From positions 9,484,680 through 9,548,679 of the forward strand of contig CM067532.1 of the NCBI GenBank assembly GCA_034509925.1: a stretch of 64,000 nt of DNA, given 5' to 3'. The translations under genes and the position numbers were made by a program. Under the pieces are notes generated by a model, which had not been told where the DNA came from, ran no database searches, and saw nothing but the letters and a program-made list of their open reading frames with translations. Positions 50,396 to 62,500 of the stretch are shown here, in pieces. The first letter of the stretch is position 1; every line of letters starts with the position of its first letter. Source of the DNA: Hirudinaria manillensis (Eukaryota > Annelida > Clitellata > Hirudinida > Hirudinidae).

Positions 50396-51805
50396 TTACC
50401 AGGCGAAAAATAGACCCTCGCCCTCGCCTAATTCCTGTAATAAAATGAATAAAATGAATAAAATTGTATTATTATTAAAAATAAAAATATAATAATAATA
50501 ATAATATTATAATATAATTTTAAAACGATGATGAATTCCAAGGCATTATTGCTAAATTTAATAATTTAATATTAAAAATATTTTAATTTAATATAAAAAA
50601 TATTTTAATTTAATATCTTAAATTTAATGACAAATTGTTATAAAATTGTTATAAAATTACCTTCTCTGTTAATTCTCGTTCCTCGTAGATGCGTCTCAAC
50701 AAGTTCAGAAGTTGTCTCTCTTCTGTGGATTTAATTTCAAAATAACTTTAATTTGAATACCAAAAATTAATAATAATAATAATAATATTAATAATAATAA
50801 TAGTAATAATAATAATAATAATATTTTACAGTTATTTATAATAATGGTAATAAATATTATATATTCATTAATTTAAGATAACCGCAATTCAAATTATTAA
50901 AATATAATAATAATAACATTTATAACTAAAACAACTAAAATAACATTTATAATAAGCGTAATTAATAATAATAAAATAATTATTTTCGAAAAATAATTCA
51001 AAATCAGAACCAAAGTCTCCATCTTCGGGAACTTCTGAAGAGTCAAATGGTTCCAGAGGCCTTGGTTTCACGTACCTCACGCCAGATTCTGCCCCCTTTT
51101 TACCTGCATAAATTAATAAATTAAGAATAATTAAGTGATAATAATAATAATAGGTTAAGTGATCATTAACATATTATGATTTATGTTAATTTATTATTAG
51201 ACATGTAATCGTTTCTAATAATAGTTCCTAGTTGATAGATCGTATCAACAATTATAATAGTACTTAAAGGTATATAAAAAAAATTGAACGAATCTTTAAA
51301 AGTCAATAATAATAATAATAATAATAATATTAAAAATAATAATAATAACAATAATAATATTAATAAATAAAATATTAATAAGACTGACTTAAGTAAATAT
51401 TATGTGAATATCTAATAATAATAACGTCATTTCATTAGTAATTATTTTAATTACTTCATTCCATTTATAATTACAATGTTAATTAATTAATTATTAGTAA
51501 ATTAATTATAATTATAATATTATAAATTGTCAACAATGTATATATATATATATATTTATTTATTGATTCATTACTGAACAATTATATTAAATAATATACA
51601 ATTAAAAATCTAATTATATTAAATAATATAAAATAAATATAAAATAATATTAAAAATATAATTATAATTATAATTAACCGTATCTTCTGAAGTGTGGAAA
51701 GTGTATCTTCTCATCCTCTTGGTCACCTCTGAAATTCCTCTTCACAGACAGACCCAAGTGGCAGACCAGAGCCAACAAAATGGCGAGTGCACCCAACGAC
51801 CTCAT
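50396..51805 (-). CDS. Putative neuropeptide precursor (RRY-amide type), unknown family
   Basis: Four short exons, 51679-51805, 51011-51103, 50661-50722 and 50396-50434, joined in phases 1, 1, 0, give a closed 106-aa frame with TAA at 50396-50398. Residues 1-20 are a classic signal peptide (MRSLGALAILLALVCHLGLS). VKR follows at once, then a 19-residue segment NFRGDQEDEKIHFPHFRRY, then GKKG, which is a glycine amide donor followed by a dibasic site. The rest is an acidic spacer with PRPLEPF and EERQLLNLLRRIYEERE, predicted amphipathic helix, and ends LFFAW. Signal peptide, one KR/GKK-bounded peptide and a short acidic remainder are the standard neuropeptide layout. The RRY-amide end recalls RYamide and NPY-like RxRY-amide ends, but the peptide is much shorter than NPY/NPF and lacks their core, so no family is assigned. 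Splice donors are ordinary (GTTAAT, GTTCTG, GTAATT). Confidence 0.7.
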
Positions 51806-52104
51806 TTTTATTAATTTATAATCGGTTTATAATTATTTATAATTTATAAAACGATCAATTTCCGTTATGTATTTAAAAAAAAAATTATTTTAACGATATT
51901 ATTTTAGTAATAGATACAATAATTGTAATAATTCCGGCCAAATTCTGGATTAATATCTGAGCAATCTCTTAGGAGTGTTAATCGTTTTTATAATCGAGAG
52001 AGGGAGGCATGTGGTCCTTGTCATATCCTGCCTGCAAGATTAGGCAATCATCTGTCTCTGGTATTGCTCTAATAAACATAATAATAATAATAGCAACAAC
52101 AACA

Positions 52105-52144
<40 letters not shown>

Positions 52145-52464
52145 TAATAATAGTGGATATAATTATAGAACTATTGTAAATTAATATTAATAATATTATT
52201 ACTAAAACATTACACCAGCAATAATGGCAATAAATATTATTTAATATGATATAATATGATATAATTTGATATAATATCATATATTACATATTTTATTATT
52301 TTATATTTTATTTTATATTTAATTATAATAGTAATTATAATTATAATATGTTTTATTATTATTATAGCAATCATGAGTTCTATATTAAGACTACATAATT
52401 TTCTACGCTGGTCCAACGTAGCTCATTTAATTGCATTTAATTAACATCCTGAGGTGGTCCAATG

Positions 52465-52587
<123 letters not shown>

Positions 52588-52765
52588 GGGCCGTTAGTGT
52601 AACTGGAATGGCTAGAATAATCCGGAGAGGAGACGATGAAACATTTTTAAAAAAAGTTGAACCGTCGAGGAGTTAATTGCTTTGCGAAAGATGTTAATTG
52701 CTCTTTCCACGTCCTTGGAACACTTCCAACAGGGTACTCGGAATTCACATGCACTACGTAAGTAC

Positions 52766-52807
52766 GTCCGTCCGTCCGTCCGTCCGTCCGTCCGTCCGTC
52801 CGTCTGT
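52766..52807. repeat. (CCGT)n tetranucleotide tract
   Basis: About ten CCGT units, the reverse complement of the ACGG runs seen at 4730, 5530, 18440 and 31300. Confidence 0.9.
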
Positions 52808-53198
52808 CTCTACGTCTATTAGTCTCTGTGTCACTGTGTTTGTCTCTTTTTGTTTTGTCTTTCACACGGATTGGTGAAGATTAGGAGAGATTTTCGGAAT
52901 TTTCGAGATTTCAACCTTTCCAGCTGGAGATCTTCACGTGAAACTTAATATGGAGTAATCAGGCTTTAAATTACATGACCGAGTTAGAGGGTGGAGCTAG
53001 GTTTGGGGGAGGGACCAATTTATGAGAGGTGGGGATAGTGGCTGGGAGGATAGCGGGTTTAGGGTTAGGTACAATTTTTACTTATACCTGTGGAGAAAAT
53101 AGTTTATTTGTCAGGGGTGAATTGCCTGACATGGGGGTGGAGGGAAGTAATGTTGTTGCGGTGGTCGTCGTCATCGTCACTAGCCCTTATACCTAACC

Positions 53199-53236
53199 CT
53201 TGTTGTTGTTGTGATTGTGATAGTTGTCGTTATTGC

Positions 53237-53275
<39 letters not shown>

Positions 53276-53281
53276 GGCTAA

Positions 53282-53320
<39 letters not shown>

Positions 53321-53332
53321 GGTGGTGGTGGT
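53199..53332. repeat. (TTG)n array
   Basis: Long TTG runs (53236-53276 and 53283-53320), giving poly-Leu or poly-Cys in false frames. Confidence 0.92.
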
Positions 53333-53457
53333 TAGTATTGACACAATTCACAAATGAAATCAACAGTCAAGCCAGAAATGAAATCTTTTTTTTTTTGTGG
53401 ACCAACGGCGCGAAAGAAAGCAGACGACTGTTCGGACTGTTGTTGTATTTGTTATTA

Positions 53458-53501
<44 letters not shown>

Positions 53502-53736
53502 TTTATTACTATCATTAACTATTGTTCCTGCTCTTGCTGCTGCTGCTGCTGCTGTTGTTCGTCAAAAATGACTTTCGAAATTCACAAGAGATTTGCTTAA
53601 AAAATTGTTCTTTTTATGGACAACGAAACCCATCTTGACGAAGATCCTGGTGACGACCAGGATGCTGAGTTGATGAGCGATAATTGGGATGTCTGCATAT
53701 TTTATAGCATTGCAGCTGTCTTTCGCAAATAATTAC

Positions 53737-53767
<31 letters not shown>

Positions 53768-53830
53768 TATTAATAATAATATTAATAATATATTATTATT
53801 AATATTATTATTATTATTATTATATTATAA

Positions 53831-54115
53831 TATTATCAACTGTTGATTGTGGTATCACAAAATTATGTAGTTGAAACACAAAGAATTATTTAATAATAAT
53901 AATAATAATAGCAATAATAATAATAATAATAATATTAATAATAATATTAATAATATATTATAATATATTATTAATATTATTATTATTATTATTATATTAT
54001 AATATTATCAACTGTTGATTGTGGTATCACAAAATTATGTAGTTGAAACACAAAGAATTATTTAATAATAATAATAATAATAGCAATAATAATAATAATA
54101 ATATTTGTAATAATA
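53831..54115. repeat. 172-bp tandem duplication including AAT arrays
   Basis: The segment from TATTATCAACTGTTGATTGT through GTAGTTGAAACACAAAGAAT and its AAT/GCAAT tail appears at 53831 and again at 54003. The two copies look identical over the unique part. Confidence 0.88.
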
Positions 54116-54302
54116 ATAATAATAATAATAATAATAGCAATAATAATAATAATAATATTGATATCCAGAGAATAGGTCGACCGCAGGCATAATTATGTCA
54201 AGTCGCTCTTTGAATAATTACTCGTAGATAATTATGGAAAGAAACAGTAATTATGCTTTAGGTTCAAGTCATGATGACGATTATTGGGGTGTTGAAGAAG
54301 AC

Positions 54303-54333
<31 letters not shown>

Positions 54334-54828
54334 TTGATGGTGACGAGTATGATAATCATTCCTTTTTTATTTCTTTTCAGGTCCTAAATTTATTAATTAA
54401 ATTTAAAATAATTAAAATAAAAATAAAAATTAATTATTGGTAAGACATTTTTATTTGTAAATCGTTTTATAAGAATCCGTCTGGCTCTCGAATGCACCAG
54501 AATTTGTTGGCCACTGAAACAGCAACAATGTTGATGTGCTTTTGTTGTTGTTGACGTTGCAAAGTTGAAGCGACGGGGTGCTCCTTAAAAGCAGCGCTAT
54601 AAAAATGACTCGAGCTCCTCAGACAGCGCTACATAAATGCAGAGGGACGGAGGGATAGAAAGATGAAAAAGCCGGCGATTAAGTAATCGATTATTATGAA
54701 TGTCGGGTCTTCAAAGAATTTCTTTCATATTCTGTCGTTGCCGTCATCGTCGTCGTCATCGTCATCGTTGTGGCTGTTGTTGTTATTGACGTTAATGTAG
54801 CATGTTCCCAACAACTACGACTGACTAC

Positions 54829-54869
54829 GATTATTATTATTATTATTATTTTATTATTATTATTGTTTA

Positions 54870-54900
<31 letters not shown>

Positions 54901-54981
54901 GTTGTTGTTGTTATTATTATTATTATTATTATTACTATTGTTATTATTATTATTATTGTTATTATTATTATTATTATTATT
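54829..54981. repeat. (ATT)n array with TTG interruptions
   Basis: About 50 units, mixed ATT and TTG. Confidence 0.93.
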
Positions 54982-55286
54982 AAACTTTTAAATATGGACC
55001 TTTACAATTATCCATTTGAAAGACCCTCATATTCAAAGTATTCATCAAAGCCGATTTCTGTTCTTAGAAGAAGGATAATTATGCCAGCGATAAGGAATTA
55101 ATAATAATAATAATAATAATAAGATAATATTATTATTAATAATAAGATAATATTAATATTAATAATACTAATAATCAAAATAAATGATAAAAATATCGAA
55201 AATAATAAATTTATTGTGGTAATTGTAATAATATTCATTCTTAGCCTCTTCTTAGACAAGGAGATCTTCATAATAATCAAAGCATT

Positions 55287-55406
<120 letters not shown>

Positions 55407-55906
55407 ATTTTATATTATTTCATTCATCGTCGTCGTCGTCATCCTCCACATTCTTGACCTTTTATGACTCACAGTCTTGACTTAGCGGTTTGGTTTGAAT
55501 TCTTATTGATGGGAATTTTTAGATATAAATATTTAATGATATTTATTAAAATAAAAATATTTAAATAAATTTATTTATTTATTTATTTTATTTAATAAAA
55601 TATTTAAATTATTTAAAATAAAATTTGGAAAAAATATTGAAACCCTCAAAATGTCAGTACAAGCCGTCAATAAGTACCCAAGTACTTCTTCAGGATGTTC
55701 TGGCTTCTTGGTAATTATATTTGATAATTATATTGACTATTGTTAATAAATTGCCGAGGTAATGATAATGATGGCTATTAAGATGATGATAATGATAGTG
55801 GTGGTGATGATGATGATGATGATGATAATTGGCTATTTTTATAGGATGGTTTTATCGTCCTTTTTTTTAAAGGTCTGCATATCGTCATCGTCGTCGTCGT
55901 CATCCT

Positions 55907-56027
<121 letters not shown>

Positions 56028-56309
56028 AATAAATTATTAATATTAACGACAAAAAATTATATATTTTTCATTATATTAAGTAATTTATTTAAGAAATTTT
56101 TATACCTTTATAATTTTATTAAGAATTAATATTTATTATTTAACATATTATAATTAATTTAATAAATAATATTATTATGTATAATGACTTATTAATTATG
56201 AATTTGTAGTTGTAATTATAGGAAACGTAATTGAATAATTTTTAAAAATGGAATAATAAAATTATGGCATGATGCCACCAGCCGAAAACTCGCCGAACCA
56301 GGAAATTTA

Positions 56310-56524
<215 letters not shown>

Positions 56525-57040
56525 CGCTCTCAACTTTTCACCTTTTTTTTTTCCAAATCTGGTTTGGAAAAAACATTCTGATCCTTTTTAAGCACTTTGG
56601 CGTCAAATGGAGGCCCGGAAAAAAGGTGGCAACTTCTAAGAAAACTGAAAGTGAAAGTCGCTGGGGGAAATCAAAACATTTGGAACGCCTCACTTTGGGT
56701 AGAAAGGAAGGCTGGGGAGGGGAGAGTGGGTGGGGGAGTAAGGAGGGAGTGGGGGCGGAGGTGGGGGAGTAAGGGGGGAGTGGGGCGGAGGTGGAAAAAG
56801 GATTGTGAAATGTTTTGAGTAAAAGTTGATTTCGAAGTGACGATGAAAATGTTTCTTTATATTTTTTCAGAAAAATTTGTTCAGCAGCTGTTCTGCATTT
56901 TTTTTTGCCGGTGAATTGAATTATAATTCATAATTATTAGGCGTAAATACGATTAATATTAAACAGGTTGTCGTAATATTTATTATTTTATATTATAATT
57001 GTTATAAATATTACGATAGTATTAACAATAATAATAATAA

Positions 57041-57091
57041 TAATTTATATAGCGCCGAACGCGTGAGCTACAGAGGCGCTATATAAATGAC

Positions 57092-57140
<49 letters not shown>
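57041..57140. repeat. Hairpin-forming short element joined to an (ATT)n tail
   Basis: TTTATATAGCGCC and GGCGCTATATAAA are near-perfect inverted arms around a 16-18 nt loop (57043-57088), followed directly by GACTTATT and an ATT array. An AAT array lies on the other side. The layout looks like a tiny non-autonomous mobile element. Confidence 0.65.
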
Positions 57141-57141
<1 letters not shown>

Positions 57142-57503
57142 GTAATGATAATAATTGTTATTTAAGATATACTCACACAGCTATGACTTTCAAGTCACGT
57201 CATGTCTTTATCTGATCGTTTATCGCTCATGAAAATCAAGGCATCTGATTTCATAGACATTAAGACATTTCGGTTCGAAATAGTTTCAATTTAATTTCTT
57301 GTTATTGTTCCCTGCTGGAGATATTCCATTCCGGAAGAGATGCAATCGGCCATTTTTTTTTCCTCCATTTTCAGTTCCTTTTATCGCTCGGCACATCGTT
57401 GGATTTTTGTTTGGCTTTCTGAAGATTGCAATCGAACGTGGGCAAAGAATTAGGAGGAAGTTGTGGGTGGAAATTTGTTTTCGCTTTCGATTTTAAGACG
57501 GAT

Positions 57504-57550
57504 TTATTATTATTATTATTATTTATTATTATTATTATTTATTATTGTTA

Positions 57551-57588
<38 letters not shown>

Positions 57589-57613
57589 TATTATTACTGT
57601 TATTTATTATTAC

Positions 57614-57669
<56 letters not shown>

Positions 57670-57687
57670 TATTATTATTATTATTAG
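57504..57687. repeat. (ATT)n array, about 180 bp
   Basis: ATT with scattered TTG/TTTA interruptions. Confidence 0.95.
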
Positions 57688-58583
57688 CATTTTTTCCCCA
57701 TTGCTTTTATGATCTTTTTTCTTTTATTGTTTTCATTTCCCCCAGGCGAATGAATCAGGCAACGAAATGAGTCATCGAAATTGTTCGGCAATTTTTTTGT
57801 GCAAAATAAAGTTTGTTTTTTCCCTTTAAATAAATTAAAAACATGTTTACCAAAGGTAGGCATACATCTCTGTTTGTTTGTGTACATGTTTGTTTCTTTG
57901 TATGCATGAGTGTGTGCATGTTTGTGAGTGTATAAATGAGTTTGTGTGTGTGTGTTTTCTGAAAGACTTCAAAATTTATGAACGCCATAGGAGTTAGTGA
58001 CGGACGTGATTATGTTGATGATGACGATACTGACGATGGTGATGAAGACAACGACGACGATGACGCCTACGGATGAAGTGTTATGGCGGAGAGAGATCGT
58101 ATGTGTTTGTAGCTGCAGTGCACTCTATTTTGCGATCCTGAACAATAAATATTTGAAAAGAATATCATTTAAAAATATATTGGCTTTAAAAAATACTAAT
58201 TTTTCCCGGACTGTTGAACGAACGAACGTACGAACGAACGTAGAATGAAAGAATTAAATGAACGTCCACAAAGGGAAACTCGAATTAAAAAGGTTTTTCA
58301 AGTTGAGGCAAAAATTTCAAAAAAAAAAAAAAAAAAAATTCAAAATTCAAAATGAAAAGAAAATTGTATCACAACAAAAAATTCGAATACCATCATCACT
58401 ATCATCATCATCGCTGTCATCATCATCATCATCATCATCATCAGTCAGGACTGGGGAAAACCCAGCTTACAAGTTTCAAGCTTTGACAGAAAGAAAAAAA
58501 AAACTGAAAGAAAGAGTTGAAATGCTTGGGTTGAATTCATTCGAGTGCATCGGGATTTCCAGAATTGCATCCGTACTATGATA

Positions 58584-58762
58584 TTTGCTAATAAATTATA
58601 AATGTAATAAATAAATTATAATTTTAATAAATAAATTATAATTTTAATAAATAAATTCTAATTTTAATAAATAAATTATAAATGTAATAAATTCTAATTT
58701 TAATAAATAAATTATAAATGTAATAAATTATAATTTTAATAAATAAATTATAAATTGTAATT
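58584..58762. repeat. Tandem AT-rich repeat, unit about 20 bp
   Basis: Repeated AATAAATTATAATTTTAATA units with small variants. Confidence 0.85.
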
Positions 58763-58876
58763 TTACAACTCAATAACGAAACGGAAAGAAAACAAAAACA
58801 TCTGATATGATGGCATTAATCAATGTTTTTTGCTTTTTAAAAGAAACGGGTTGTGATAATGTTAATAATAATTGAT

Positions 58877-59098
58877 ATCGGCGATGACGACGACGACGAT
58901 GATAGTGGTGGTGATGATTATGATGAAGATGACGATGATGGTAATGATGATGATGATGACGATGATGGTAATAATGATGACGATGATGGTAATGATGATG
59001 ATGATGATGACGATGATGGTAATAATGATGACGATGATGGTAATGATGATGATGATGATGACGATGATGGTAATGATGATGATGATGACGATGATGAC
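58877..59098. repeat. GAT minisatellite with higher-order unit
   Basis: GAT/GAC repeats in which GATGATGGTAATAATGATGA and GATGATGGTAATGATGATGA alternate, a higher-order period of about 50-60 bp. Open frames on both strands are by-products. Confidence 0.92.
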
Positions 59099-59545
59099 AA
59101 CACAGTTGGTCAACGGAAAATGCTTGGAAAATGACCTAAGTTTTTTCAAACGTTCTTTTTGTTTTTGTTTTTTTAAAAATTAATCGATTTATTTTTCCAG
59201 AATAAGCGAGGAAATTGTAAGCAGCCTGAATGGATTAAGTTGCAGTGAGATCGCGATTAAAACGCTATTAAAACGTAAATAAATCGAATTAATCGAATAA
59301 AATGAGCCAAAAAATCAATCGAAAATAAAAGCCGGGCACGAGTCGAGCGAATGAAGGAGTAGAAAATGAAAGAAAGAAATTCAACTCGTAATCTACATTA
59401 AATAGATTTTTAATAAATTAACTCCAGAATTGGGAAAATATGTACAAATATCCTCGTTACAATTCAGCACCATCATCATCATTACCACCACCATCATCAT
59501 CATCATCATCATCGTCGTCATCATCATCGTCAATCGCCATTATCA

Positions 59546-62500
59546 TCAATGTTTCACCAGACTTGTCAGAGGCCTGTTGAACAGATCTTGAGCGCCATCT
59601 ACGAAGGCGTCAAAAAATAAAGACGACGATGACGACGACGATGAATTCGACGACGACGACGACTTGGGCGACAGAAGAGGAGCGGGTTCTTTGCCCTCGA
59701 CCCCGGGCAAACTCTCCTCGCCGATGCCCCACGAGTCGAACCATTGGTCTTGGAACCAGAGTTGTTCCTCTTCCTTCTCTTCCTCATCCTCTTGCTTCTG
59801 ACAGATGGCGCTCGTCTTGCATTGTCCATTGCCGGGAATCGAATCGCCGAGGTTTGGCATCGGAGGCGAAAAGAAGCAGTCAACAGTAGGAGGACGTCCT
59901 TGCGGAGGATTCTTGAGACCGCTGGAGCTCTCGGAGATCCCGAGATCGTCGAATATGGTCGGGTTGATGGGCTGTAGGGCGCTACAGAAGGCCCTCTCTT
60001 GGGCGCTAGGCCGGGTCGCAGATGCCTCGTTAGGGCCCTTGGCGCCTGTCAGGGCGGAACCCTGGCTTTGGTCTCCGTTCGAGGCTTGGGTCTTACATCC
60101 GACCGGGTGGGTGCTGGATTCGTTGACGGCCAACATGTAGAAATCCTCGTCTATGTAAGTCGGAAGAGGAGCAGGAGTTGTCGGGCCTTGAAAGCCGGAC
60201 AAGAAGGCCGGGGTACCTTGACCCGGTGGGGTGTAGGGAGGGAGTTGACCGGAATTCCTGGCCATCTCCGTTAAGGCTTGTATCTGCAGAGGGTGTTAAA
60301 AGTCTTTTTTTAATCGGGTGATTTAGGAGTTGAGATTCCATTTCGAATGCATTATTGCAGGTCTGTGACCTTTGGGTTAGGGTTAAGGGTTAGTGTTAGG
60401 GCTGGACATTGAGCTATTTTCTAATTTGGATTAGGGTTAAGGGTTAGGGTTAGGCTTGAACGTTGAGCTATTTTCTAATTTGGACATCGGCACGTTCTAT
60501 TATTTGAAAAGTTCATTAAACAATTAATTAAAATCGTTAAAAAATATTAAAAAAAAAGATTATTTATTATCTTTAAATATTTGTATATTTTTAATCGAGA
60601 ACAGGTTGAAAGGATGTTTCCTCCTATCGAATAATTTCTGCACTTGCAAAATACTTCACAACCGACCTTTATGATTCTGACATGTGAGCCATATTTTGGC
60701 ACTTGCTTCATACCGGTTATGGCTTTGTTTTTGTTTGTGTTTGTGTATCTCTCTACCACTCCTTCTCTCTATCCCTCTATCTATATCCGTCTATCCGTCT
60801 ACCTATCCTAAACACGGCGTATATGTCCAATAGACGGATACATAAAAGTGACACATTCAAGAATAAACATGGAATGATTTATTGTCCATTCTTTCCAAGA
60901 TGTCACAACACTTGGTCCGATCTTCAGCGCAAAATAAACTCATAATTTTTCGCTGGCATCGTAACGAAAAACAAGCCTGGCGTCCAAGAAGCGAGAAACT
61001 GCAAGCAATTCCAGTCTAAATTGGCGCCGCATGCTCCAGACGCCAATGCGTTCATTGAGCGCGAATTTACATTCCGGGCTCGAATTCCATATAAAAAAAT
61101 ATGCTTCCCCCTTTGGAGAAAATATTTGGATGAACTTTTCAAACGCTGATAGAAGGAGAGAAAATTTCCAGTTCGTGATTTTGATTCTTTAAAAGCGAGA
61201 AATTGGCAAAATCAGCTCGGCCTTCTTGATCGTGAAACGGTGACTTATGCAGCGCAGCGGTAGATGAAATGATGGTTGTTTGAAAATGATTGTTGTGCCA
61301 CGCACAATCCAAAACAAAAAACAAAAACAAAACAAAGGAAAACAAACAAATAAAGCATATCAAGATGTGGACTTTTTATTTGCTTTAAACCTTCTTTCTT
61401 ATCAGCTCCTATCAACACCAATCACTGTCGCACATCAACGTCACTCCTTGAATTCTCTGAGCAAAAACCACGCCAAGGAAGAGATTGCGCTATATAATTA
61501 GAACAGACTCTTTTTTTTTTTAAAGAATTTTTCCTTATTTATTTTGTTTTAAATATTTTTGTAATTTTCTTATAGCTCCATATCTTATTATTAATATTAA
61601 TATTATTATTGAAAAAAATAATAAGTTTTTTGTATTTTATTCAGGACTGAGAAATCCAGTTCAAGAAAGACAGTCCATTGAAAGTATGACTTCGATTTAC
61701 CAAAATTTCAAACTTAAATCCACTGAAATAAAAGCAACGAAAAGGTCACTCGCCTTTTTCAACAGCACTGCCTCGTGATACTGTGGAGGCGGTGGGTGCT
61801 GGTCGTCCGTGTCAAAGTCCTCGGCGCAGAAACCCTCACTGAGATCGTCCATATCTCTCTCCTCGTCTTCCTCTTCCTCATCGCAGACGTCGAAGGTGTC
61901 GAAGTTTTGGAAGTTCTGGTCGCCTATGACGCCGTCGAATGTCGCCAGGAGAGAATCCTTGTTCGTCTGAGAAGATAGGAGGTCTTCCGATGAGATCAGA
62001 CTTCCCTTCATGTCGTAGACTGAGCTGTCGTCTGCAGCCGGAAGCAGACAAGGATTGACTCCGGTAGTTTGATCGGCACATTGGAAAGGAACGCTGTTGC
62101 CGTAGTTGTTAGGCGTTTTCGGCTGCTGTTGTTGTTGCTGCTGCTGGCTGCTCAGTAGGGAGTTTAAGATGCTAGTGATGTTGACCAGATGGCCGGGGTT
62201 CGAGGCCTGCCTTAGGGACTTCTGGATCGAGTCTCTGATCAACTTGACGGCCAGATTTTGCTGTTCCGGTTTGTTGTTGCCGACGACGATTTTGTTTCCG
62301 TTGAGAAGGACGTTGCTGCTGTTGTTGTTTATGGTGGTGGTGGTAGTGGTTTTGCAGGACTGTTGTTGTTGGGTAGTTTTGTTGAAGACGTGACCTCTGG
62401 CGACTGACAATCTCCTCTCCATCTCCATCAGTTCCAGATGGACTTTCAGGAGCTCCCTCTGCTGCTTTTCCCAGAGCAGTTGGCAAATTTGTCGACTGGA

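Noticed and set aside
54234..54443. Acidic frame with a poly-Asp run
   Set aside because: The run is a GAT microsatellite; flanks show no domain or splice support.
58853..59183. Overlapping frames rich in Asp, Met, Ile or Ser
   Set aside because: All are readings of the GAT minisatellite.
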